DNA of 7,013 nt from Rhodoferax sp. GTDB taxonomy: Bacteria > Pseudomonadota > Gammaproteobacteria > Burkholderiales > Burkholderiaceae_C. The stretch covers positions 1 through 7,013 of the forward strand of contig JAIFMA010000102.1 of assembly GCA_020048795.1 (NCBI GenBank). Direction: 5' to 3'. Positions 1 to 4,768 of the stretch are shown here, in pieces. The position numbers and the translations under genes are program-made. Below the pieces are notes generated by a model that ran no database searches, was not told where the DNA came from, and saw only the letters and a program-made list of their open reading frames with translations. How positions within the stretch are numbered: position 1 is the stretch's first letter; each line of letters starts with the position of its first letter.

Positions 1-2
1 CC

Positions 3-398
3 ATGACCCATTCCTCTCGATTGACTCGACATCTCACCCTGGCAACCACATTGAGCCTGCTTTTGTCGGCAGCTGCGTTTGCGGCAACAACAAGCCTGGC
101 AGCCGATGCCAAAGCACGATACCGGCAAGAAATGGCCGTTTGCAACAGCGGCGCGTCACCGCAAGACCTTGCAAGCTGTCGGCTGGAGGCGCGCAATGCC
201 CTGGCCGAGGCCTTGCACGGTGGCTTGAACGACCCGGGTGGCTCATACCGGCAAAACGCGTTAAACCGCTGTGATGCCTACCAGGGCGAGGACCGCAACG
301 ATTGCCTCATGCGTATGGGCCGTGAGGCCAACCTGGAAGGCAGTGTGGGCGGTGGCGGGATTTTGCGCCAAAGCATCACCATCGTTCCAGCCCATTGA
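3..398 (+). CDS. Small exported four-cysteine protein, function unknown
   Basis: This 131-residue protein opens with a clear Sec signal peptide: a basic n-region (Arg6, Arg9, His10), a hydrophobic core at about residues 11-26 and an Ala-rich cleavage region near residues 25-34. The mature part is only about 100 residues and has four cysteines, C47, C59, C90 and C101, arranged as two pairs (C-x11-C and C-x10-C), which suggests two disulfides in the periplasm. It ends in a glycine-rich stretch (GSVGGGGIL, 113-121). I recognise the overall pattern as a conserved hypothetical protein of Burkholderiales but know no function for it. The start lies two bases from the window edge, so its ribosome-binding site is not visible and an upstream start cannot be excluded; the signal peptide supports this ATG. 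The next gene begins 126 bases downstream and may be independently transcribed. Confidence 0.8.
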   Translation: MTHSSRLTRHLTLATTLSLLLSAAAFAATTSLAADAKARYRQEMAVCNSGASPQDLASCRLEARNALAEALHGGLNDPGGSYRQNALNRCDAYQGEDRNDCLMRMGREANLEGSVGGGGILRQSITIVPAH

Positions 399-465
399 TG
401 CCAAAGCTTGTCGCTATTTTTTTGGCAGCGTGTTGCAGCGAACAGACCCCGCAAAAACACGCGCC

Positions 466-503
466 TATAACCACTGACATCAAGCGTGATTCTGCACTTG
501 ATG
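466..503 (+). promoter_or_regulatory. Candidate -10 box and 5' leader hairpin ahead of the DUF4398/OmpA operon
   Basis: A TATAAC hexamer at 466-471 could be a sigma70 -10 box; no good -35 lies 16-18 bases upstream. About seven bases after it starts a perfect 7-bp inverted repeat, CATCAAG at 478-484 and CTTGATG at 497-503, with a 12-base loop. The hairpin ends 9 bases before the ribosome-binding site at 513-517. If TATAAC is used, the transcript would begin almost exactly at the stem, giving a 5'-terminal hairpin of the kind known to stabilise some mRNAs. The repeat is directly visible; the promoter and the role are inference. Confidence 0.3.
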
Positions 504-524
504 AACAGTTACAGGAGTGACATG

Positions 525-899
525 ATGACGAAAAATTCAAGACGCTGGTTGGCAGTTCTTGGCGGCTCTGCTGCCATTTTTGCAGTGGGCTGCACCAGTT
601 TAAAAACCCCGGCCACGGCAGATGTTGCGGTGTCCAAAGCAGCTGTTGACAACGCTGCGGGGGCTGGTGGTGCGCAATTTGCACCCGTCGAGATGACTGC
701 TGCGCGTGAAAAACTCGCACTCGCCAACAAGGCCATGGCGGTCAAAGACTACAAACTGGCACGTGACATGGCCAGCCAGGCGCAGGTTGATGCCAAGCTG
801 GCCCAGGGTAAAGCTGACTCGGCCAAGGCTCAAGCTGCTGCAAATGCCCTGCAAGAGGACATTCGTGTGCTGCGCGAAGAACTAGAGCGCAATTTGTAA
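525..899 (+). CDS. DUF4398 domain lipoprotein
   Basis: This is a small outer-membrane-type lipoprotein of 124 residues. It has a basic n-region (K3, R6, R7), a hydrophobic segment and a lipobox ending AVGC with the modified cysteine at C23. The rest is almost wholly alpha-helical and Ala/Lys/Glu-rich. It contains the DUF4398 signature: a segment like 'AQFAPVEMTAAREKL' followed by paired helices rich in K, A and Q (about residues 45-110), with a charged C-terminal coiled coil (ALQEDIRVLREELERNL). An in-frame GTG at 486 lacks a ribosome-binding site, whereas AGGAG at 513-517 lies 7 bases before ATG 525 and 4 bases before the tandem ATG 522, so 525 is preferred. The OmpA-family gene follows after 27 bases and shares the DUF4398-like region, so the two probably form one operon. 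The family's molecular role is unknown; an envelope-tethering or scaffold role is inference. Confidence 0.85.
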   Translation: MTKNSRRWLAVLGGSAAIFAVGCTSLKTPATADVAVSKAAVDNAAGAGGAQFAPVEMTAAREKLALANKAMAVKDYKLARDMASQAQVDAKLAQGKADSAKAQAAANALQEDIRVLREELERNL

Positions 900-926
900 T
901 TCACCCCACACCTCCAGGATTCAATC

Positions 927-1880
927 ATGAAAAACAATTTCCTCACCCCCATATGTCTGTCTGTTGTTGCGTTACTGGCCGCTTGTGGCTCGGCGCCAAA
1001 AACAACCGTACTGCTCAATGAGATTCACAGCGAATATCAGGTCGCGCAAAACAATCCTGATGTCGCCACACACGCCCCGCTGGAGTTGAAACAAGCTGGC
1101 GATGCTGTGGCCCAGGTCGATGCGGTGGCCAACGACCGGGGCAGCGACGAAAGAATTGACAAGCTGGCTTACCTGGCCCGGCAAAAAATTGCCCTGACGC
1201 AAGAAGTCACCAAACGAAAAATGGCCGAAGCAGCAGTTTTGAATGCTGGACAAGTGCGTAATCAACTCCTCATTGATCAGCGCACCAGTGAGGCCAATGC
1301 CGCCAAAGTCAGTGCTGAAAAGTCAAAGCTGGCGGCAGTACAAGCCCAAAGCGACACGGCACAAGCACAGCAAAACACACTGCTGGCCCAGCAGCAAAGC
1401 CAGGCCGCCCAGGACGAGGCTGCCTACGCCCAGCGCATGGCCTGGGATGCCCAAATGCGCGCGGACCAGCTTGAAGCGCAACTGGCAGACCTGGCTGCCA
1501 AAAAAACCCAGCGTGGCATCGTCATCACCATGGGCGACGTGCTGTTTGGGACTGATTTGGCACGCCTGAACAATGATGGTGTCAGAACAGCGCAAAAGCT
1601 TGCCCAAATTCTGCAGATCAACCCGCAACGCAACGTGCTGGTCGAGGGTTTTACCGACAGCACCGGCACTGCCGCACACAACCAGGAGCTGTCCGAGCGC
1701 CGCGCTGGTGCCGTGCAATCCGCCTTGGAAGACATGGGCATTGGACGCAACCGGGTGGCCATTCGGGGTTTTGGTGAGTCCTATCCGGTGGCTGCCAACG
1801 ACACTGCTGAAAACCGCCAGTTGAACCGTCGTGTCGAGATTGTGTTGTCTGACGATGCGGGTAAGGTGATGAGCCGCTGA
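927..1880 (+). CDS. OmpA-family peptidoglycan-binding lipoprotein with DUF4398-like N-terminus
   Basis: This 317-residue lipoprotein has a canonical lipobox LAAC with the acylated cysteine at C20. Residues about 30-110 resemble DUF4398 (THAPLELKQAGDAVAQ matches the APxE(M/L)xxA segment of the gene before it). Residues about 110-192 form a long Ala/Gln-rich coiled coil. Residues about 195-312 are an OmpA C-terminal domain. The diaminopimelate-contacting residues of OmpA are present: Asp in FTDSTG (D244) and Arg in LSERRA (R259), 15 residues apart as in OmpA, plus the terminal NRRVEI motif (300-305). The protein should be anchored in the outer membrane by lipid and bind peptidoglycan through its C-terminus, with the helical middle as spacer. 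A ribosome-binding site (AGGA at 916-919) lies 7 bases before the ATG. It is the second gene of an apparent operon with the DUF4398 lipoprotein. Full length, no defect seen. Confidence 0.92.
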   Translation: MKNNFLTPICLSVVALLAACGSAPKTTVLLNEIHSEYQVAQNNPDVATHAPLELKQAGDAVAQVDAVANDRGSDERIDKLAYLARQKIALTQEVTKRKMAEAAVLNAGQVRNQLLIDQRTSEANAAKVSAEKSKLAAVQAQSDTAQAQQNTLLAQQQSQAAQDEAAYAQRMAWDAQMRADQLEAQLADLAAKKTQRGIVITMGDVLFGTDLARLNNDGVRTAQKLAQILQINPQRNVLVEGFTDSTGTAAHNQELSERRAGAVQSALEDMGIGRNRVAIRGFGESYPVAANDTAENRQLNRRVEIVLSDDAGKVMSR

Positions 1881-1940
1881 GCGGCATCAATTCACCAGGG
1901 TGCCTGTCAAAAAAATAAGGGGGCCTTTGCACATTGCATA

Positions 1941-1954
1941 GTGCGCAAGCGCAC
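1941..1954. promoter_or_regulatory. Perfect 6-bp dyad between OmpA gene and coiled-coil gene
   Basis: GTGCGC-AA-GCGCAC is a perfect inverted repeat with a 2-base centre, in the 189-base gap between the two genes. The tiny centre fits a protein-binding dyad better than an RNA hairpin, and no T-run follows to make it a terminator. The rest of the gap holds no convincing gene. Confidence 0.3.
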
Positions 1955-2009
1955 AGACCGCGAGCCGCGCCACGTTTATTGTCAGCAGGCATGCCGAAAA
2001 CCATGCATC

Positions 2010-2045
2010 GGGTGCTTGGCACCCACTGCCGATATTGGCCATAAG
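2010..2045 (+). promoter_or_regulatory. Candidate sigma70 promoter with overlapping dyad for the coiled-coil gene
   Basis: TTGGCA at 2016-2021 matches the -35 consensus at 5 of 6 bases, and CATAAG at 2040-2045 matches -10 at 4 of 6, with 18 bases between. Transcription would start near 2052, just before the AGGAG ribosome-binding site at 2057-2061. The -35 box is embedded in a perfect dyad GGGTGC-TTG-GCACCC (2010-2024), which could be an operator. The motifs are visible; the function is inferred. Confidence 0.35.
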
Positions 2046-2069
2046 TTTTTCGTATCAGGAGTTATTACC

Positions 2070-2357
2070 ATGTCAAACCGAGACATCTACGTCGCCAAAA
2101 TGAAGCTTCAACTCGACGAACTGAACGCTCAGATGGGCAAGGCAGAAGCACGGGCCAAGGAGGCCCGGGAAGAAGTACGAGACAAGTACAAGGAAGAAAT
2201 GGCCAAGTTGCACGCTCAGTCACAATTGGCCGTGGCCAAGCTTGAAGAGCTGCAGACTGCGGGAGAAACCACCTGGGAAGCCATGGTGGCTGAGATGGAA
2301 AAAATTCGCGATGCCTTCACGCATTCATTCAGTTACTTCAAGTCCCAGGTGAAGTAG
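2070..2357 (+). CDS. sll1863-type coiled-coil stress-response protein
   Basis: This cytosolic protein of 95 residues has no signal peptide or membrane segment. It opens with the conserved pattern NRDIYVAKMKLQLDELNAQM, then a highly charged coiled coil (about 8-62: KAEARAKEAREEVRDKYKEE and on), a Trp-containing turn (ETTWE, 66-70) and an amphipathic C-terminal helix with a conserved-looking end (EKIRDAFTHSFSYFKSQVK). I recognise this as the family of short coiled-coil proteins named after cyanobacterial Sll1863 and linked to stress response; the molecular function is not known to me. ATG 2070 has a good ribosome-binding site (AGGAG at 2057-2061, 8 bases away). A longer frame from a GTG at 1941 adds an unlike, Cys/Arg-rich segment and is unlikely. 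The gene appears monocistronic. Confidence 0.85.
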   Translation: MSNRDIYVAKMKLQLDELNAQMGKAEARAKEAREEVRDKYKEEMAKLHAQSQLAVAKLEELQTAGETTWEAMVAEMEKIRDAFTHSFSYFKSQVK

Positions 2358-2363
2358 TCACCG

Positions 2364-2554
2364 TCATGGCGCAGGCGGATCGACCATGGTCCGCTGCGCT
2401 GTTTGCCGGCGCAGCGCCTCGGCGTATTTCATCGCAAGATAGGCCGCCCGGTCCATTTCATGCAACTGGCGTGGGTATATGGCTCACCGGCGTTGAAACA
2501 GGCTTGCAAACGCTCATCAAGCGGTGCCGGGGCGGCAGTTTGGGCAAACTGCAT
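2364..2554 (-). pseudogene. Possible decayed or frameshifted small gene, minus strand
   Basis: Reading the minus strand from an ATG at 2554, one frame gives a protein-like stretch (MQFAQTAAPAPLDERLQACF, then NAGEPY) that soon degenerates. In the overlapping second frame the coherent reading continues after about 2477 as YPRQLHEMDRAAYLAMKYAE, followed by ALRRQTAQRTMVDPPAP, to a TGA at 2366-2364. Joining the two gives a plausible charged helical peptide of about 60 residues, as if one small gene had suffered a frameshift near 2477. No good ribosome-binding site precedes 2554, and the sequence upstream of it (2555-2740) reads as Cys/Arg-rich non-protein in every frame. I recognise no family. It could be a pseudogene remnant or chance open frames. 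Confidence 0.3.
2369..2399 (+). terminator. Possible intrinsic terminator after the coiled-coil gene
   Basis: A GC-rich hairpin begins 12 bases after the stop codon. The 5' arm (2369-2379) and 3' arm (2390-2399, TCCGCTGCGC) pair over 10 bp with one bulged G, around a 10-base loop, followed by TGTTTG. The T-run is short, so termination is uncertain. The same bases overlap the possible minus-strand remnant. Confidence 0.3.
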
Positions 2555-2741
2555 AAAACTGTTGATGGCAAGAAAGTAAGGAATGCAGAAATTGCAAATG
2601 TACCGTTTATGGCGAGTGCTGACGGGAAGCATTGCCAGGCGCAAGACGCGAAGTTTAGCCAGCTCAACGAGCGGATTGCAACGAGGCAATGCGCCCGTCA
2701 GTGCCGCAAAAATGGGATATCTGTGGTTTCTGCATCCCTTC

Positions 2742-2840
2742 TTCCATTTCTAAATCATTTGTGTCTAGGCGCGAAGCCGCAGGCAGTGCTGACGCGCGAC
2801 AAGGCGAAACAACAACGACACGGATGATTTAGAAATGGAA
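2742..2840. repeat. 99-bp element with 24-nt near-perfect inverted repeats
   Basis: The left arm 2742-2765 (starting TTCCATTTCTAAATCAT) and right arm 2817-2840 (ending ATGATTTAGAAATGGAA) are inverted copies matching at 22 of 24 bases; the two differences are adjacent (TT against CC). They enclose 51 bases that are themselves partly self-complementary (GCGCG near 2770 against CGCGC near 2792-2798). No flanking target-site duplication is evident. Candidates are a small non-autonomous mobile or REP-like repeat, or a structured RNA. The surrounding 2358-2926 stretch (569 bases) holds no confident gene. Downstream of the element (2841-2926) I see no clear terminator for the minus-strand gene that ends at 2927. 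Confidence 0.7.
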
Positions 2841-2926
2841 TAACGCATGGCATTGCGCTCGACCAGGCCCCGCATGCCGTCGATAAGCACAGGCTGGCAC
2901 CTGGTGAAAAAGCGCGCTGGCGGCTG

Positions 2927-4006
2927 TCAGGAGTTGCGCGCAATCACGCCATCGCTGATTTTGACCTTGTCACCCACCTTGAATCCAGGCTCGGTGGCAA
3001 AACTCACGGTTTTCGCCGTCCCATTGTGCAGACGTACCACCACTTCATAATGGTTGGTCGTGCGCGATTTGCCTTCCAGGGCCCGCCCGGCATAGGCACC
3101 ACCCAGTGCGCCAGCAATCTGAGCTGCTGTGCGACCATTGCCCTGCCCCACCTGGTTGCCCAGGATGGCTCCGACCACGCCACCGCCGATCGCACCAAGG
3201 TATCCCCCCTCACCTTTCACCTCCACCAGGCTGACCGACTCCACCGTGCCACAGTTCTGACAGATCCGGTTGACATCCAGCGGTGCCGGCGCATCGGCGT
3301 TTTGCAGGGCTTTGCCCAAGGTGGCGGTGGTGACACGCTCGCCCAGTCGCATCGTGGCGGTGACGACGCTGCCACGCACAATGCGGTCACGGTTGCGGAT
3401 GGTGTAGGTGCTGGCGTATTCACCACTTTTCACCTCTGACATCAACACCTTGCCTTTGACACCCTGAATCGCCAGATCGACTTGACTGCCAGGCGTGCCA
3501 TACACTGAAAAATACAGCTCATTGCCACCTTTGAGGTCAATGGCCGGATCTACATTGAAATGGCTGATTCGGGGCTGTGGGCCGGGTGCCATCTTGGTGC
3601 CGTGATACCCCACACCAATTTGCAGGGACTCGTTCAGTACCAGGCTTTCCACCTGGTTGCCAACCCGCAGGTTGGCAGTGACCGGGCTGCGCGCCAAAAT
3701 TTTGTCGCGACTGGTGATGGTGTAAACCCCCTCGTATTGACCCGCCTCGGTTTCTGTCAGCATCAAGTTGCGCTGAGCACCCTCAATACGCAGGGTAGCC
3801 AACCCGCCGGGTGTGCCAAATATTTCAAAATTGAGTTCAATCCCGGGAAGCAGGCGGCGCACCTCATCCACGTTGAACCCCTCAATGATTGGCATCGTGG
3901 GCGCTCCAGGGCGCGATTGGGCCCAAGATGGACCAGACACCATGACAAGCGGTAGCGACGCCGCCACAGCCATTGTCATGGCCAGCAATTTTTGGGTCAT
4001 TTTCAT
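2927..4006 (-). CDS. Exported protein: duplicated domain plus C-terminal glycine zipper
   Basis: The protein has 359 residues from ATG 4006. A signal peptide (residues 1-29, ending GPSWA) probably cleaves before QSRPGAP. Two copies of an approximately 86-residue, beta-rich domain follow at residues 44-129 and 150-235. They align without gaps, with about 35 identities by hand count, and share FNVD near the start, GTPG, YTI..RD and VTA..R.G. Next come a C-Q-N-C pair (C249, C252) and a glycine-zipper 2TM region of the Rick_17kDa_Anti/SlyB type (about 265-311, GAIGGGVVGAILGNQVGQG). A short beta C-terminus ends the protein (VVVRLHNGTAKTVSF, FKVGDKVKISDG). The zipper should embed in a membrane, probably the outer one, with the repeats in the periplasm. 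An in-frame ATG at 4030 overlaps the upstream gene and would spoil the signal peptide. ATG 4006 lies 7 bases after the upstream stop, with only a weak ribosome site, suggesting translational coupling. I know no function for this combination. Confidence 0.88.
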   Translation of the reverse strand: MKMTQKLLAMTMAVAASLPLVMVSGPSWAQSRPGAPTMPIIEGFNVDEVRRLLPGIELNFEIFGTPGGLATLRIEGAQRNLMLTETEAGQYEGVYTITSRDKILARSPVTANLRVGNQVESLVLNESLQIGVGYHGTKMAPGPQPRISHFNVDPAIDLKGGNELYFSVYGTPGSQVDLAIQGVKGKVLMSEVKSGEYASTYTIRNRDRIVRGSVVTATMRLGERVTTATLGKALQNADAPAPLDVNRICQNCGTVESVSLVEVKGEGGYLGAIGGGVVGAILGNQVGQGNGRTAAQIAGALGGAYAGRALEGKSRTTNHYEVVVRLHNGTAKTVSFATEPGFKVGDKVKISDGVIARNS

Positions 4007-4013
4007 GGAGCGA

Positions 4014-4232
4014 CTACTTGGCAACTTCATGACCGATCACGCCGCCAACAGCAGCACCGGCACCCGTACACACCAACCCGCCACACAGCACATTGCCCAC
4101 CACACCCCCGACGACGGCACCGGTGGCGGTGCTCTTTTCCTGCTGGGTCATGCCAGCGCAACCACCCAGACCCAGGGCCGAGACCAGCAACGCAGCCGAC
4201 AGTGCGGCGAAAGAACAAATGTTGAGTTTCAT
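4014..4232 (-). CDS. Small glycine-zipper lipoprotein
   Basis: This 72-residue lipoprotein has a signal peptide with a hydrophobic core (about 8-22) and lipobox LGGC with the acylated cysteine at C25. After a short linker (AGMTQQEKSTAT) the mature part is a glycine zipper with small residues at regular spacing (GAVVGGVVGNVLCGGLVCTG, then AGAAVGGVIGHEVAK). It resembles osmotically inducible or 17-kDa-antigen-like small lipoproteins of proteobacteria. Two further cysteines (in VLCGG and LVCTG) lie within the zipper, an unusual place. The ribosome-binding site (GGAG, 8-10 bases upstream of the ATG) is good. It is the first gene of a probable two-gene minus-strand operon with the larger glycine-zipper protein. 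A role in outer-membrane integrity is inference from the family. Confidence 0.85.
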   Translation of the reverse strand: MKLNICSFAALSAALLVSALGLGGCAGMTQQEKSTATGAVVGGVVGNVLCGGLVCTGAGAAVGGVIGHEVAK

Positions 4233-4277
4233 GAAAATTTCTCCAGATCAATCGTAAGAATCAAATCGTGCTGCGGA

Positions 4278-4289
4278 TGACCACGGTCA
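4278..4289. promoter_or_regulatory. Dyad TGACC-AC-GGTCA upstream of the glycine-zipper operon
   Basis: A perfect 5-bp inverted repeat with a 2-base centre lies 46 bases upstream of the lipoprotein start codon (on its strand), where an operator or activator site would sit. No regulator is identified and no clear -35/-10 pair was found near it. Confidence 0.28.
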
Positions 4290-4329
4290 CGGGCGAATAC
4301 CCATTGTTGGTCGCTAGCTCCGGTGCGTC

Positions 4330-4345
4330 TGTACGGCTGCGTACA
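4330..4345. promoter_or_regulatory. Dyad TGTACG-GCTG-CGTACA in the divergent intergenic region
   Basis: A perfect 6-bp inverted repeat with a 4-base centre lies about 98 bases upstream of the minus-strand operon and 424 bases upstream of the kinase. Its symmetry is better than expected for a random 16-mer, so it may be a regulator site or a small hairpin. No function can be assigned from sequence alone. Confidence 0.3.
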
Positions 4346-4583
4346 CATTGGCGTGGAATATTCACAGGTCAACGCAACCGCTCGGGTGTTGCAATGACGC
4401 AGACCTTGCCTGCAAGCACGATGCGTATGACCCACTGTTGTTGGTGTTGCGCGAGCGATCTGAAGAAAATGTTGATCGGCAGGCGCTGGCCAAAAGCTGC
4501 AGCCAAACAAAATCCAGGCCAGGCTGAAGGCTCTTTTTCGGAGAACCTGGGCCCAGTGCAGGGCCAGAGGCGCGGCTAGGACA

Positions 4584-4608
4584 GCGCGCGCCAGGCTTGG
4601 GCGGGCGC
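4584..4608. other. GC-rich hairpin in intergenic region
   Basis: GCGCGCGCC (4584-4592) pairs with GGCGGGCGC (4600-4608) with a single G-G mismatch and a 7-base loop, followed by ACTAAAATTTTC. It looks partly like an intrinsic terminator for plus-strand transcription, yet no plus-strand gene lies upstream within 2 kb that needs it, and the T-run is short. It may belong to an unrecognised transcript or a lost gene. Confidence 0.3.
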
Positions 4609-4634
4609 ACTAAAATTTTCAACTTTCATAGCAC

Positions 4635-4659
4635 CTAGCGCTTATCAATAAAGGGCTAG
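4635..4659. repeat. Repeat-like intergenic hairpin (CTAGCGCTTAT...GGGCTAG)
   Basis: CTAGCGCTTAT at 4635-4645 and ATAAAGGGCTAG at 4648-4659 form an imperfect stem with a 2-base loop. The local context (ATAGCACCTAGCGCTTATCA, then AAAGGGCTAGAGCCTG and a T-rich tail) closely resembles a short dispersed intergenic repeat that I recall from Comamonadaceae genomes, typically 'tagcgcttat...aagcgctag'. The hairpin is visible; membership in the repeat family is from memory and unverified. Confidence 0.4.
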
Positions 4660-4768
4660 AGCCTGTTTTTGTATTAATTTCAGAGCTTATGTGCGCCACC
4701 ACACAGAAAGCAGCGGCGGGGGCGTTTAGGCTTGCGCTTTGGCATTTGCCAGGCATTACAGGCACAGC

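Larger units (their letters stand above)
4233..4768. other. Divergent intergenic region, 536 bases without a supported gene
   Basis: This stretch separates the minus-strand glycine-zipper operon from the plus-strand kinase. Short open frames exist on both strands (4229-4510 minus, 4268-4579 plus), but their translations are Cys/Arg/His-rich and lack ribosome-binding sites. It holds two dyads (4278-4289, 4330-4345), a strong GC-rich hairpin (4584-4608) and a repeat-like hairpin (4635-4659). TAAAAT at 4611-4616 could be a -10 box, but no matching -35 is present. The length is long for a simple divergent promoter, and a lost gene or small RNA here cannot be excluded. Confidence 0.5.

Noticed and set aside
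399..427. TGCCAAA...TTTGGCA hairpin with an internal T-run after the first gene
   Set aside because: The T-run lies inside the loop and 3' arm rather than after the stem, and the stem is only 7 bp and AT-rich, so it is not a normal intrinsic terminator.
486..524. Upstream GTG start for the DUF4398 lipoprotein
   Set aside because: No ribosome-binding site; it would put hydrophilic residues before the lipoprotein signal and overlap the leader hairpin.
2366..2827. 153-codon plus-strand frame through the gene-poor stretch
   Set aside because: It runs through a hairpin, the possible minus-strand remnant and the inverted-repeat element. The composition is not protein-like and there is no ribosome-binding site.
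2742..2840. Integron attC site or CRISPR unit
   Set aside because: The arms do not end in the attC core sites (GTTRRRY and its complement), and there is only one repeat pair with no spacer array.
3026..4280. Several plus-strand frames of 131-155 codons opposite the glycine-zipper operon
   Set aside because: Shadows of the minus-strand genes, which have signal peptides and recognisable domains.
4229..4579. Overlapping 93- and 103-codon frames in the divergent intergenic region
   Set aside because: Cys/Arg/Trp-rich translations on both strands, no ribosome-binding sites and no motif.
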